From: Alectryocaccobium sp964389285
GTDB taxonomy: Bacteria > Bacillota > Clostridia > Lachnospirales > Lachnospiraceae
NCBI GenBank assembly: GCA_964389285.1
Contig: CAYMCZ010000011.1
Location: 1 to 64,000, forward strand
DNA: 64,000 nt
Direction of reading: 5' to 3'
Shown in pieces: positions 42,710 to 52,101 of this stretch (position 1 is the stretch's first letter; each line of letters opens with the position of its first letter). Under the pieces are notes generated by a model that saw only the letters and a list, made by a program, of their open reading frames with translations, had not been told where the DNA came from and did not search any database. A program made the translations under genes and the position numbers.

Positions 42710-43439
42710 ATTCATTTGGATTTACCTGTTCTATAATACAGCCTTCGGCATCCGTGTGATATCCCTGGGGCGTCTCGGCATTTTTCATAAGCCTTCCGAC
42801 TTCATCAAAATAATAATAGTTTCCTTTAAAATCAAGATATACCCACCCGGTCACGGCATAGCCGTTGGCATCAAAATAATAGTCGTCGTCAATTACCCGC
42901 ATTAAGACATTTGCAGGATAAGAGCCGTCTTCAGCCATGAGGCGCAAACCTCCGAATTCGTCCGGAGTAAAGACGCCGGCCTTGCGAACCTCTACCCTGG
43001 CCACGTTTCCGGTAGCCTTGTTGCAGGTGTTTCCGTGGTTGTTGGTGGCTACGACATAATAAAACTTTGTTCCGAGCTGTGAAGTGTCAGCCTGATAAAC
43101 GGGCTCCGTAGCACCGTCTATATATGTACCTCCGCTGTTTGAATTAACGTTGTTGGAATACCACTGGTAAGTGATCTCACCGCCGTCCGGTGAAGTCGCG
43201 GTGCCGTCAAGCATATAAACGGTATCCGCGGAAATGACTATATCATCCCTCAAAGCGCCGTTGAATACAGGCGCGCCTATATTCCTGTCAACCTGCTGCG
43301 CGGATTCTTTTTCTATTGCTTTCCCCGTCTCCGGAGTTTTGTCTGTTTTTGATGCATTCATATCGTTACCGCATGCGGATATTGCGAAAACTGACGAAAC
43401 ACAAAAAGCCATTGCAATAAATCTTTTTATGCTGTTCAT
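42708..43439 (-). CDS. Lipoprotein with Ig-like region and cell-wall-binding-like repeats
   Basis: This 243-aa exported protein has a lipoprotein signal with lipobox AISAC (acylated Cys near residue 23). A charged linker follows, then a beta-rich Ig-like stretch (ITYQWYSNNVN... FYYVVATNNHGNT). The C-terminal part holds two units resembling choline/cell-wall-binding repeats (DANGYAVTGWVYLDFKGNYYYFDEVGRLM). It likely sits on the outer face of the membrane and contacts wall polymers. No enzyme domain is seen. It interrupts the pgsA-plsX housekeeping run. The ribosome binding site is AGAGG. Confidence 0.75.
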   Translation of the reverse strand: MNSIKRFIAMAFCVSSVFAISACGNDMNASKTDKTPETGKAIEKESAQQVDRNIGAPVFNGALRDDIVISADTVYMLDGTATSPDGGEITYQWYSNNVNSNSGGTYIDGATEPVYQADTSQLGTKFYYVVATNNHGNTCNKATGNVARVEVRKAGVFTPDEFGGLRLMAEDGSYPANVLMRVIDDDYYFDANGYAVTGWVYLDFKGNYYYFDEVGRLMKNAETPQGYHTDAEGCIIEQVNPNE

Positions 43440-43565
43440 GTATATACCTCTTTAAATATTTAATACAAACGAAACAATTTAACAGTTTTGTAATTATACC
43501 TTACAAAGGAATTCTTGTCAAACTGCAGAGATATGCGGTCATACACCCTGGACTGTTTGAAGAAC

Positions 43566-44111
43566 TTATTTGAAATCCTTTATAACAGCGCCGTTTTTCA
43601 TAAGATAGTCCACAAGCGATATGATTGTCAGGGCAAGCGAAATGTATACCAGGACCTGGCAGAAAAACCAGTAACCGAACGAATTAATTCCCAAAAGAAG
43701 CGCTATTATCATTACCATCTGAAAGACCGTTTTGACCTTGCCCCACACGGATGCGGCGATAACCACTCCGTTATCAACCGCAATCAGCCTGAAACCTGAA
43801 ATAATGAATTCTCTTGCAATAATTATTATGACTATCCATGAAGCAATCTGCCCGGTATCGATCAGGCATATAAGCGCGGAACATACAAGCAGCTTATCGG
43901 CGAGCGGATCCATGAATTTGCCGAAATTCGTGACAAGATTGTATTTCCTCGCAATCATTCCGTCAAAAGTATCCGTCAGGCTTGCGGCTATAAACACCAC
44001 AAGCGCGGCAATATGCCCCCACGAAAACGGCAGTTTCATAAATATTATGAAAACCGGTATCATAAAAACACGCAGCAGCGTAAGTTTATTGGGAAGATTC
44101 ATTTCCTTCAT
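43566..44111 (-). CDS. pgsA: CDP-diacylglycerol-glycerol-3-phosphate 3-phosphatidyltransferase
   Basis: This 181-aa membrane enzyme makes phosphatidylglycerol phosphate. The CDP-alcohol phosphotransferase motif DTFDGMIARKYNLVTNFGKFMDPLADK carries the expected D-x2-D-G-x2-A-R-x8-G-x3-D-x3-D pattern (described in pieces). Four to five membrane helices are seen. I chose ATG 44111, which has GGAG nine bases upstream and overlaps rimO by 26 bp; ATG 44102 is possible but lacks spacing. Confidence 0.94.
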   Translation of the reverse strand: MKEMNLPNKLTLLRVFMIPVFIIFMKLPFSWGHIAALVVFIAASLTDTFDGMIARKYNLVTNFGKFMDPLADKLLVCSALICLIDTGQIASWIVIIIIAREFIISGFRLIAVDNGVVIAASVWGKVKTVFQMVMIIALLLGINSFGYWFFCQVLVYISLALTIISLVDYLMKNGAVIKDFK

Positions 44112-45438
44112 CTATAGCTTCTCCTATAAGGTCATAATCCGAATAGCCTGTTATAAGACATCTGACATACATGCCTGATTCAAGCCTTTTGTTTTCGGAT
44201 TTGAAAAATATGTATCCGTCCACACCCGGAGCGTCTGCCTCGGTCCGGCCTATATAGATATCCTCATCCGGCATATATCCTTCGGTAAAAACCTCCGTAA
44301 CGGTACCCCGGCGCTTTGAATTGTTTTCAAAAGCTATTTTCTGCTGGGCCAGCATCAGCTCGTCACGTCTGGTCTCTTTTGTCTTTTCGTCAACCTGTCC
44401 GTCAAATTCGGCAGCGGCAGTTTTATCCTCCCTCGAATATGCGAAAACCCCGAGCCTGTCAAAACGCATTTCCTTTATAAAATCAAGCAGTTCAAGATGT
44501 TCGCTTTCTGTCTCGGTCGGAAATCCTGTTATAAGGGATGTCCTTAAAACGATATCCGGTATCCTCTCTTTTATGGCGCCAATTATTTCGACGATATCTT
44601 TTTTAGAGGTTCGCCGTCCCATCATTTTAAGAATACGGTCGCTGCAGTGCTGGATCGGAATATCCAGATATTTGCAAATCTTATCCTGTAAAGCTATGGT
44701 TTCCAAAAGTTCAGGATATATTTCTTCGGGATAACAGTAAAGAAGCCTGATCCTTTTAAGTCCGTCTACGGCGCACAGACGCTCAAGCAACTCGTGAAGG
44801 CATTTTTTTCCGTAAATATCAGTCCCGTAAAGAGTCGTCTCCTGAGCGATAATATTCAGCTCGGTAACGCCCTCTCCGGCAAGTTTTGACGCTTCTTTTA
44901 AAAGCGCGTCCATAGGAACGCTTCTGAATTTGCCGCGAAGCTGCGGAATGATGCAGTATGTGCAGCTTTTGCCGCAGCCCTCAGCTATTTTCAGATACGA
45001 GTAATGACCGCCCGTCGTAAGCAGGCGCGAAGATTCGATTTTCGGAAAACCTTTTAAAGGCTTTAAAACAACAGGCCTGCAGCCCGAAAAGATTTTTTCT
45101 ATGACCTGATCCAGTTCCGCAAAACTGTTTGTACCGACAACCGCGTCCACCTCGGGAAGTTCGTCAAGTATTTCCTGTCCGTAAAGCTGAGCCATACATC
45201 CCGCTATTATCAGGGCTTTGCATGCTCCTGTTTTTTTCAGCCCGGTCATCTCAAGTATCGCGGATACGCTTTCTTCTTTCGCGTCATGTATAAAAGAACA
45301 TGTGTTTACGATTATGACATCCGCCGCGGCTTCATCATCGACAATGGAATATCCCTTCTCCGCAAGCAGACCGAGCATATTTTCGGAATCCACAAGATTT
45401 TTGTCGCAGCCGAGCGATACAAAAAAGAGTTTTTTCAT
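44086..45438 (-). CDS. rimO: Ribosomal protein S12 methylthiotransferase RimO
   Basis: This 450-aa radical SAM methylthiotransferase has an N-terminal UPF0004 domain (FFVSLGCDKNLVDSENM, NTCSFIHDAKEES) with three cysteines for the auxiliary cluster. The radical SAM motif is CGKSCTYCIIP, and a C-terminal TRAM domain follows. It methylthiolates an aspartate of S12. DKNLVDSE and the pgsA neighbour favour RimO over MiaB. It overlaps rpoZ by 4 bp. Confidence 0.95.
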   Translation of the reverse strand: MKKLFFVSLGCDKNLVDSENMLGLLAEKGYSIVDDEAAADVIIVNTCSFIHDAKEESVSAILEMTGLKKTGACKALIIAGCMAQLYGQEILDELPEVDAVVGTNSFAELDQVIEKIFSGCRPVVLKPLKGFPKIESSRLLTTGGHYSYLKIAEGCGKSCTYCIIPQLRGKFRSVPMDALLKEASKLAGEGVTELNIIAQETTLYGTDIYGKKCLHELLERLCAVDGLKRIRLLYCYPEEIYPELLETIALQDKICKYLDIPIQHCSDRILKMMGRRTSKKDIVEIIGAIKERIPDIVLRTSLITGFPTETESEHLELLDFIKEMRFDRLGVFAYSREDKTAAAEFDGQVDEKTKETRRDELMLAQQKIAFENNSKRRGTVTEVFTEGYMPDEDIYIGRTEADAPGVDGYIFFKSENKRLESGMYVRCLITGYSDYDLIGEAIDEGNESSQ

Positions 45439-45722
45439 GCTTCTTCGGACATTTCCTCGAAAGAGTCGGGTTCATTGATCTCTTCTGCGTCATTTCGAGC
45501 GGCATCGATATGTACTTTCCCTTCGTAAAATTCGTCTATGGCCACGGAAAGCAGTTTGCCGTTTGAGACATTTACACGGGCCGGCGAACCGTCGGTAAGC
45601 TGGCGTGCGCGTTTGCTTGTGGCAAGCACTATCGAATATCTGCTTGTCACGTAAGTAGCGTCGCCCGCACTGTTGTCGGTATTGATTTTTTCCATTAATT
45701 CGCTGTATGAGGGATGTATCAT
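45435..45722 (-). CDS. rpoZ: DNA-directed RNA polymerase omega subunit
   Basis: This 95-aa protein has the omega core YVTSRYSIVLATSKRARQL, with the Rpb6-like YxxVxxxxKRARQ pattern, and a long acidic tail. It assists RNA polymerase assembly. Its start touches the gmk stop, the common Firmicutes gmk-rpoZ order. Confidence 0.93.
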   Translation of the reverse strand: MIHPSYSELMEKINTDNSAGDATYVTSRYSIVLATSKRARQLTDGSPARVNVSNGKLLSVAIDEFYEGKVHIDAARNDAEEINEPDSFEEMSEEA

Positions 45723-46343
45723 TTATTTTTCTCCTTCCAATCTGCTTTTAAAAGTTGATAAAAATTCGTAATTGTTTTCGATACTGCAATGTCTGGAAGA
45801 AATAATACAGTGAATATCTTCCGCGCATTTTTCGATGGTATCATTTATTACAAGATAATCATATCTGTCCACATAATTGATTTCGCGTTCTATCTGCATG
45901 AGCCTCGCCAATATCTGGCTTTCGCTCTCCGTGCCGCGCTTTCTGAGTCTTTTTTCGATCTCGGCGGGCGAGGGGGCCGTAACGAAGATCAGCACCGCTT
46001 CCGGATAAAGCTCTTTTACTTTGAGTGCTCCCTGAACCTCTATTTCAAGCAGTACGTCCTTACCCGCTTTCAGGTTTTCTTCGACATAGTCCCTTGGAGT
46101 GCCGTAAAAATGCCCGACAAAACCGGCGTATTCGATAAGCTCATTGTTTTCTATCATCGACAAAAACTCATCGTCGCTTTTGAAAAAATAATCTACGCCG
46201 TGAGTCTCTCCTGCTCTGGGGGCTCTGGTAGTGCATGATATCGAAAGCGCATACTCCGGATGCATTTCAAGCAGTTTTTTCATGACAGTGCCTTTGCCGG
46301 AACCGGAAAAACCTGAAATTGCGCTCAGAACTCCTCTACTCAT
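45723..46343 (-). CDS. gmk: Guanylate kinase
   Basis: This 206-aa enzyme phosphorylates GMP/dGMP. Visible motifs are P-loop GFSGSGKGTVMKKLL, SCTTRAPRAGETHGVDYFF (GMP binding), and EYAGFVGHFYGTPRDYVEE. It overlaps remA by 8 bp and continues the yicC-remA-gmk-rpoZ series. Confidence 0.97.
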   Translation of the reverse strand: MSRGVLSAISGFSGSGKGTVMKKLLEMHPEYALSISCTTRAPRAGETHGVDYFFKSDDEFLSMIENNELIEYAGFVGHFYGTPRDYVEENLKAGKDVLLEIEVQGALKVKELYPEAVLIFVTAPSPAEIEKRLRKRGTESESQILARLMQIEREINYVDRYDYLVINDTIEKCAEDIHCIISSRHCSIENNYEFLSTFKSRLEGEK

Positions 46344-46611
46344 TTAAGTCCTCCATATCATCGCGGTCTGCATTTTTTATATTAAAACGTTTGGTTATCG
46401 TCTCCGGCTGAAGCGCCGAAAGGAGCAGATGTCCCTCGTCCATTATAAACACCGCTTTTGTTTTTCTTCCCTGTGTGGCGTCAATTATCATGGATTCATT
46501 TTTGGCTCTCGCCACAAGACGCTTTATCGGCGCGGCGTCGGGTTTAACGACCGCTATAACTCTTGATGAATTGACTACGTTTCCGAAACCTATATTAATA
46601 AGCATTTTCAA
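46336..46611 (-). CDS. remA: RemA/DUF370 family protein
   Basis: This 91-aa protein has the RemA/YlzA sequence pattern INIGFGNVVNSSRVIAVV, PDAAPIKRLVARAK and DATQGRKTKAVFIMD. In Bacillus RemA is a DNA-binding activator of matrix and osmoprotection genes. In Clostridia the role is less clear. Its conserved location next to gmk supports orthology. Confidence 0.92.
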   Translation of the reverse strand: MKMLINIGFGNVVNSSRVIAVVKPDAAPIKRLVARAKNESMIIDATQGRKTKAVFIMDEGHLLLSALQPETITKRFNIKNADRDDMEDLNE

Positions 46612-46613
46612 AC

Positions 46614-47498
46614 CTACTCTATGTTCTGAATCTGTTCCCTGATTTTTTCTATTGTTGTTTTAAGCGAAATGCCTGTCTCGGAAGTCCTGAGGTCATTCGC
46701 TTTTGATAATACGGTATTTGCTTCCCTGTTCATTTCCTGAGCCATGAAATCGAGCCTTCTTCCGGCCTCTCCGCCGCTTTTAACCACATCTTTCATGGTG
46801 GCGATATGATTTTTCAGCCGGACTATTTCTTCGTCAGTACAGAGTTTATCCGCAAAGATAACCATTTCGGCAGCTATCCTGCTTTCATCAACCGCCTGAG
46901 ACGCGATAAGGTCATTCAGCTTTGTACGGAGTTTTTCTTCGTATTCATTTAAAATCAAAGGATATCGCTCTTCGATTTTTGCGGTATCGGAAGCCATTAT
47001 ATCCAGTTTTTCCAAAAGATCGGAAGCGAGGGCCCTGCCTTCCGATGCCCTGCTTTTTGCAAAAGCTTCACCGGCTCTGCAGATACATTCTTTTATGAGT
47101 TCGGGCAGGGATTCATCTTCGCCCGGCGCTTCGTCCATGGTAAGAACTTCAGGATACCTCGCAAGCAAGGCAGCCGTCATCTGCGCGTCTTCGCATAAAG
47201 AAAAATCTTCCTGAATCTGTTTGAAAAATCCGAGATACGCACCCGCGAGCTCTTTGTTGTATTTCAGCTCCGCTGCCGCTGCCGAGCTGTCTTCATAAGA
47301 AATAAAAACATCTACTTTGCCGCGAATCATATGCTTTTTCAGTTCGGCGCGTATATCCGATTCAAAGCAGTTAAATCTTTTCGGCATCCTGATGTTAAGA
47401 TCCAGATAACGATGATTAACCGATTTTATCTCAACCGCTATTTTTTTATTATCTCTGCTGATTTCAAACCGGCCGTATCCGGTCATGCTGTTTAACAT
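46614..47498 (-). CDS. yicC: YicC family endoribonuclease
   Basis: This 294-aa protein starts MLNSMTGYGRFE and ends in the YicC C-terminal block RLDFMAQEMNREANTVLSKAND and KTTIEKIREQIQNIE. Family members are RNases acting on mRNA/small RNA. ATG 47498 has GGAGG nine bases upstream; the open frame to 47528 has no site. It heads the remA-gmk-rpoZ-rimO-pgsA run and has a good promoter at 47535-47563. Confidence 0.93.
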   Translation of the reverse strand: MLNSMTGYGRFEISRDNKKIAVEIKSVNHRYLDLNIRMPKRFNCFESDIRAELKKHMIRGKVDVFISYEDSSAAAAELKYNKELAGAYLGFFKQIQEDFSLCEDAQMTAALLARYPEVLTMDEAPGEDESLPELIKECICRAGEAFAKSRASEGRALASDLLEKLDIMASDTAKIEERYPLILNEYEEKLRTKLNDLIASQAVDESRIAAEMVIFADKLCTDEEIVRLKNHIATMKDVVKSGGEAGRRLDFMAQEMNREANTVLSKANDLRTSETGISLKTTIEKIREQIQNIE

Positions 47499-47534
47499 TG
47501 AATATATCCTCCGGATCTCTTGGATCATTACGGT

Positions 47535-47563
47535 ATAATAGCATTTTTACGTTGTTCTTGCAA
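47535..47563 (-). promoter_or_regulatory. Promoter of the yicC-remA-gmk operon
   Basis: The minus strand reads TTGCAA (47558-47563), a 17-bp spacer and TATTAT (47535-47540) preceded by TGC. Confidence 0.65.
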
Positions 47564-47608
47564 GATTTTAAGATGATATATTTATTTCCGGTAAAGACAA
47601 CTATTGTT

Positions 47609-47638
47609 TTGACATTTATATATAAATTCAAGTAAAAT
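47609..47638 (+). promoter_or_regulatory. Promoter of rqcH
   Basis: A perfect TTGACA (47609-47614), an 18-bp spacer and TAAAAT (47633-47638). Confidence 0.6.
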
Positions 47639-47673
47639 ACATTTTAAAATATAATTAGTAAGGGAGCGTAAAA

Positions 47674-49419
47674 ATGGCTTTTGACGGAGCTGCCGCAGCT
47701 TGTATGAAATCCGAACTGAATAATCATCTGAAAGGGGGATATATCTCAAAAATCTCTCAGCCGGAAAAAGACGAACTTATACTTACCGTAAAAAACAACA
47801 GCAGTCAATACAGACTGCTTCTTTCGGCAAATCCCTCGCTTCCGCTCGCTTATCTGACTGAGAAAAGCAAACAAAACCCTCTTTCCGCTCCCGTTTTCTG
47901 CATGCTTTTGAGAAAGCATATCGGCGGCGGCAGGATTCTATCCGTGGAACAGCCCTCCCTTGAAAGAATACTTATATTTAATATAGAGCACCGTACCGAG
48001 ATGGGTGACCTTCAAACAAAACGCCTTATCGTGGAACTGATGGGAAAACACAGCAATATCATTTTCGCGAATCATGAAAACACCATACTTGACGCGATTC
48101 GTAAAGTCTCCGCCAACGTAAGCTCGGTAAGGGAGGTTCTTCCGGGGCGTGAATATTTTATCCCGAATACTTTAAATAAAACAGATCCCCTAAAGGTTTC
48201 CGAACAGGAGTTTGCGTCTTTGGTTTTTTCAAAACCCGTTTCGCTGCAGAAAGCTCTTTATATGACGCTTACAGGCTTTTCTCCGGCTCTGGCCGCGGAA
48301 CTGTGCGCCCGCGCAGGCGTGGATCCCGATAAAAGCGCCTCCGCTTTTTCATCCATGGAGATCACTCATGTTTTTCATGTGTTCAGCCGGCTTATATATG
48401 AAATCAAAAACCTGGAATTTGAGCCTTGTATTAAATATGAGAACGGCAGGCCCATAGATTTTACCGTCCTTAAATCCACGGCCTACAAAGACTGTGAATC
48501 CGTTGAATACGATTCGTTTTCGCGGCTTATATCCGACTATTATTCACAAAAAGACAGCGCGTCCAGGATAAAGCAAAAATCCACCGACCTGCGCAAACTC
48601 GTAGGCACTTTATTGGAAAGAAATGTCAAAAAACTTCAGCTTCAGCAAAAACAGCTCAAAGACACGGAAAAAAGAGACAAATACAAATTATACGGCGAAC
48701 TTATAAACACCTACGGTTATTCTCTTGAAGACGGCTCCGATAAGCTGATCGCCACAGATTATCACAACGGCGAAGAAATATCGATTCCGTTGGATAAGAC
48801 CCTGACTCCCAAAGAAAACGCAAAAATATATTTTGAAAAATATAACAAACTCAAGCGAACCTTTGAAGCCGTCACTTTACAGATTTCCGAAACCTCTTCC
48901 GATATCGAACATTTAAAAAACATACGGAACGCTCTTTCCATGGCCTGTGACGAAGCTGACTTAAGACAGATCAGCGACGAGCTCAAAGATTACGGATATC
49001 TCAACAAAAACAAAACATCCAAAGAAAAAAAGCAGCACTCCAAGGCCAGAGCGCTTCATTATATTTCAAGTCACGGAAACGATATCTACGTGGGAAAGAA
49101 CAATTATCAAAATGAGATGATCTCTTTCGCCTCTCCGGTCGGATGCGACTGGTGGTTTCACGCAAAAGGCAGGCCCGGAGCTCACGTCGTAGTCAAATCG
49201 GACACCGCTGATCTTCCGGATGCGGTATTTGAAGAAGCCGCGAGACTTGCGGCATATTATTCCCAGTCAGGTCCGGACGAAAAAGTCGAAATCGATTATA
49301 CGCTGCGTCGGAATATAAAAAAACCAAAAGGATCAAAGCCCGGTTTTGTTGTCTATTATACGAATTACTCAATGATTGCAAAACCGGACATAACGGGCAT
49401 TGAACAGGCGGAAAAGTAA
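47674..49419 (+). CDS. rqcH: Ribosome quality control protein RqcH (NFACT family)
   Basis: This 581-aa NFACT protein has an N-terminal NFACT-N domain (FDGAAAACMKSELNNHL, DAIRKVSANVSSVREVLPGREY). A coiled-coil middle (about 290-440) and the C-terminal NFACT-R domain (GNDIYVGKNNYQNEMISF, DWWFHAKGRPGAHVVV) follow. RqcH recruits tRNA-Ala to stalled 50S subunits and adds alanine tails that tag nascent chains. Older annotations call it fibronectin-binding protein. AAGGGAG precedes ATG 47674. Confidence 0.95.
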   Translation: MAFDGAAAACMKSELNNHLKGGYISKISQPEKDELILTVKNNSSQYRLLLSANPSLPLAYLTEKSKQNPLSAPVFCMLLRKHIGGGRILSVEQPSLERILIFNIEHRTEMGDLQTKRLIVELMGKHSNIIFANHENTILDAIRKVSANVSSVREVLPGREYFIPNTLNKTDPLKVSEQEFASLVFSKPVSLQKALYMTLTGFSPALAAELCARAGVDPDKSASAFSSMEITHVFHVFSRLIYEIKNLEFEPCIKYENGRPIDFTVLKSTAYKDCESVEYDSFSRLISDYYSQKDSASRIKQKSTDLRKLVGTLLERNVKKLQLQQKQLKDTEKRDKYKLYGELINTYGYSLEDGSDKLIATDYHNGEEISIPLDKTLTPKENAKIYFEKYNKLKRTFEAVTLQISETSSDIEHLKNIRNALSMACDEADLRQISDELKDYGYLNKNKTSKEKKQHSKARALHYISSHGNDIYVGKNNYQNEMISFASPVGCDWWFHAKGRPGAHVVVKSDTADLPDAVFEEAARLAAYYSQSGPDEKVEIDYTLRRNIKKPKGSKPGFVVYYTNYSMIAKPDITGIEQAEK

Positions 49420-49428
49420 TGCTATAAT
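49400..49428 (+). promoter_or_regulatory. Promoter of the P-type ATPase inside the rqcH end
   Basis: TTGAAC (49400-49405), a 17-bp spacer and TATAAT (49423-49428) preceded by TGC. The -35 box lies in rqcH coding sequence. Confidence 0.65.
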
Positions 49429-49476
49429 TAATTGATTATATACATAAATGCTACAACTTAATTGCAGAGGATTGGC

Positions 49477-51924
49477 ATGTTTAAGTTTAACATAAAAAAG
49501 GCTTCCAGGCCCCGCGAAACCGAAAATCCGAAAAGGCGAAAGGTCAAGCGTATTGTCCCCGATCCCGATATCGGTCTGACTAACGAACAGGCCGGATATT
49601 ATGCCGACTCCGGCTGGGATAACAGAGCCGTCGAAGTCACTTTTAAAACCACCGGAGAAATTCTCAAAAAAAATATAATAACATATTTCAACTTTATTTT
49701 TATAATCTTTGCGGTTCTTCTGATATTAGTCGGATCTTTCAGAGATCTTTCTTTTATGCTGGTAATAGTCCTGAACTCCGCTATCGGTATAGTTCAGGAG
49801 CTTAACGCAAAAAAGACACTTGAAAAGCTAACGGTATTAAACGCGCCGCGCACCAAAGTTTTAAGAGGCGGCGTCATAAAAAGCCTGCCTTCGGACAGGC
49901 TTGTCATTAACGACATAGTTATCTTTGAATCCGGAAACCAGATCTGCGCGGATTCTGTACTGATTGACGGAGAAGTTTTGGTAAATGAGGCGCTTCTCAC
50001 GGGCGAATCCGACGAAATCCTCAAAAAACCGGGTGATCCGCTGATGTCGGGAAGCTTTATCGTTTCCGGAAGATGCAAGGCAAGACTTGAGCGCGTCGGC
50101 GAGGATTCTTATATTTCCAAACTCACGCTTGAAGCAAAAGCCACAAAAGACGCCGAGCAGTCCGAAATGGTCCGTTCTATAAACAGACTCATAAAAGTTA
50201 TCGGCATCATCATAATTCCCATAGGAATAACTCTTTTCGTCCAGCAATATGTTTACGGCAACGCGCCTCTCAAAGATTCCGTCCAGTCGATGGTTTCAGC
50301 CGTCATTGGAATGATCCCCGAAGGCATGTATCTGCTGCTCTCCATAACTCTTGCCGTAAGCACGATAAAACTGGCCACTAAAAAAGTTCTCGTACACGAT
50401 ATGAGGTGTATAGAGACGCTTGCCAGGGTAAATGTCTTATGCGTTGACAAAACCGGTACAATCACGGAAAACGATATGAAAGTAACCGAAACGGTTCAGC
50501 TCGAAGAGATTTCAGAGTCCGGATACGCGGATACCGAAATGCTTTTAAGCAACTTCGCTGCAGCAATGTCTGATGACAACCTCACGATGAAAGCCATTAA
50601 GGCCAGATTCTCTTCCGCTTCCGGTATGAAACGCGGTCAGGTTGTCCCGTTTTCCTCAAAACATAAATACAGCTCCGTCGTATTGGACGATGTATCTTAT
50701 GTTCTTGGGGCCCCGGAATTTGTTCTCAGGGAAAAATACGAAGATTACAGTACCATGATTGCAAATTATTCATCCGAAGGAGCCAGGGTGTTGGTTTTCT
50801 GCAAATACGACGGCACAGCCGACGGAAACGCCCTGACGGGAAACACCACGCCCATATGCCTTATACTGCTCTCAAATCCCGTCAGAAAAAACGCAAAAAA
50901 GACTTTTGAATATTTCAGATCTCAGGGCGTGGACATAAAGGTTATATCCGGAGACAATCCGTTAACTGTTTCAAAGGTTGCCGAAGAAGCAGGCATATCC
51001 AACGCCGACGAATACGTGGACGCAAGCCAGCTTAAAAACTATGACGAAATCTATACTGCCGTAAATAAATATTCTGTTTTCGGACGGGTCTCTCCCGAAC
51101 AGAAAAGAATGTTTATCAGAGCGCTTAAACAGGCCGGCAATACCGTAGCCATGACCGGAGACGGCGTAAACGATGTTCTGGCTTTGAAAGACGCGGACTG
51201 CTCCGTGGCCATGGCCACCGGCAGCGACGCGGCCGTCCAGGCTTCGCAGCTTGTGCTTCTGGAATCCGACTTTTCCAGAATGCCCGACGTTGTACTCGAA
51301 GGCCGTCAGGTCGTAAATAACCTCGAGCGTTCGGGAAGCTTATTCCTCGTTAAAAACATCTTTTCGTTTTTAATGGCAATATTCTCGATTGCATTTAGTC
51401 TGAGTTACCCGATTGAGCCGGCTCAGCTGACTCTTATCAGCCTCTTTACGATAGGCTTCCCTGCTTTCCTGCTCTCACAGGTACCCAACACGAGACGCAT
51501 AGAAGGCCGGTTTATTTCAAACATACTTATAAAAGCCCTGCCGGGAGGACTGACGGACGCGCTTATCGTATGCGCCCTTGTAATATTCGGTATAGTGTTT
51601 AATGTAAACTCTCTTGATATTTCCACGGCAGCCACATTCCTGCTTTCTATCGTAGGCTTTATCATAGTTTACCAGATAAGCAAACCCATGGACGTTTTCA
51701 AGTGGATCATCTGGCTTGTTTCTATTCTGGGACTGCTGCTTGGCGCGACTGTCTTCAGCAGAATGTTTGCCATCACCGGCATGTCGATGCGATGCATAAT
51801 GATTTTCGTCGTTTTTTCTATACTGACGGAACCATTATACAGATACCTTTCGATGCTGACACAGTTCCTGCGAAAGCAATACCGACTGATCAGAACAAAA
51901 TTTTTCAGAAAGAAAGCTAAATAG
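49477..51924 (+). CDS. Cation-translocating P-type ATPase (CtpE-like)
   Basis: This 815-aa P-type ATPase has phosphorylation motif CVDKTGTIT with Asp324, actuator loop LLTGESDE, the membrane motif PEGMYLL at 281-287, and hinge GDGVNDVLALKDAD. PEGM in place of CPx groups it with Ca2+/Mg2+/H+-type pumps and not heavy-metal pumps; CtpE-type calcium transporters have a similar size and layout. Ion specificity is inference. ATG 49477 has AGAGG; five codons of open frame upstream lack a site. Its stop codon adjoins the 51924-52092 repeat. Confidence 0.9.
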   Translation: MFKFNIKKASRPRETENPKRRKVKRIVPDPDIGLTNEQAGYYADSGWDNRAVEVTFKTTGEILKKNIITYFNFIFIIFAVLLILVGSFRDLSFMLVIVLNSAIGIVQELNAKKTLEKLTVLNAPRTKVLRGGVIKSLPSDRLVINDIVIFESGNQICADSVLIDGEVLVNEALLTGESDEILKKPGDPLMSGSFIVSGRCKARLERVGEDSYISKLTLEAKATKDAEQSEMVRSINRLIKVIGIIIIPIGITLFVQQYVYGNAPLKDSVQSMVSAVIGMIPEGMYLLLSITLAVSTIKLATKKVLVHDMRCIETLARVNVLCVDKTGTITENDMKVTETVQLEEISESGYADTEMLLSNFAAAMSDDNLTMKAIKARFSSASGMKRGQVVPFSSKHKYSSVVLDDVSYVLGAPEFVLREKYEDYSTMIANYSSEGARVLVFCKYDGTADGNALTGNTTPICLILLSNPVRKNAKKTFEYFRSQGVDIKVISGDNPLTVSKVAEEAGISNADEYVDASQLKNYDEIYTAVNKYSVFGRVSPEQKRMFIRALKQAGNTVAMTGDGVNDVLALKDADCSVAMATGSDAAVQASQLVLLESDFSRMPDVVLEGRQVVNNLERSGSLFLVKNIFSFLMAIFSIAFSLSYPIEPAQLTLISLFTIGFPAFLLSQVPNTRRIEGRFISNILIKALPGGLTDALIVCALVIFGIVFNVNSLDISTAATFLLSIVGFIIVYQISKPMDVFKWIIWLVSILGLLLGATVFSRMFAITGMSMRCIMIFVVFSILTEPLYRYLSMLTQFLRKQYRLIRTKFFRKKAK

Positions 51925-52092
51925 GACTGTCGCACTATACAAAGAGAATGAATATTCTGAAAGGGACATCCGCAACGCCGGTACTTAGCGAACGCAGGCG
52001 TATGCGATGCGTGAGGTTAGTACCGCTGCGTGAGGACTTAGCGCAAGCGGTCCCTGAAAGAATATTCATGATAATGTATAATGCGACAGTCC
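51924..52092. repeat. 169-bp structured intergenic element with inverted ends
   Basis: The outer arms GGACTGTCGCA (51924-51934) and TGCGACAGTCC (52082-52092) are perfect inverted copies. The complementarity continues inward through TATACA/TGTATA and ATGAATATTC/GAATATTCAT. The interior repeats ACTTAGCG-A-CGC units and contains GGTACT/AGTACC and GGGAC/GTCCC pairs, so the whole can fold as a branched RNA. There is no ORF of note and no transposase. It lies between two convergent genes and may also act as terminator. Short relatives lie at 18605 and 41627. Confidence 0.85.
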
Positions 52093-52101
52093 CAATAGAA
52101 G

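Noticed and set aside
51924..52092. Insertion sequence at the structured element
   Set aside because: No transposase-sized frame and no evident target-site duplication; treated as a non-coding repeat.
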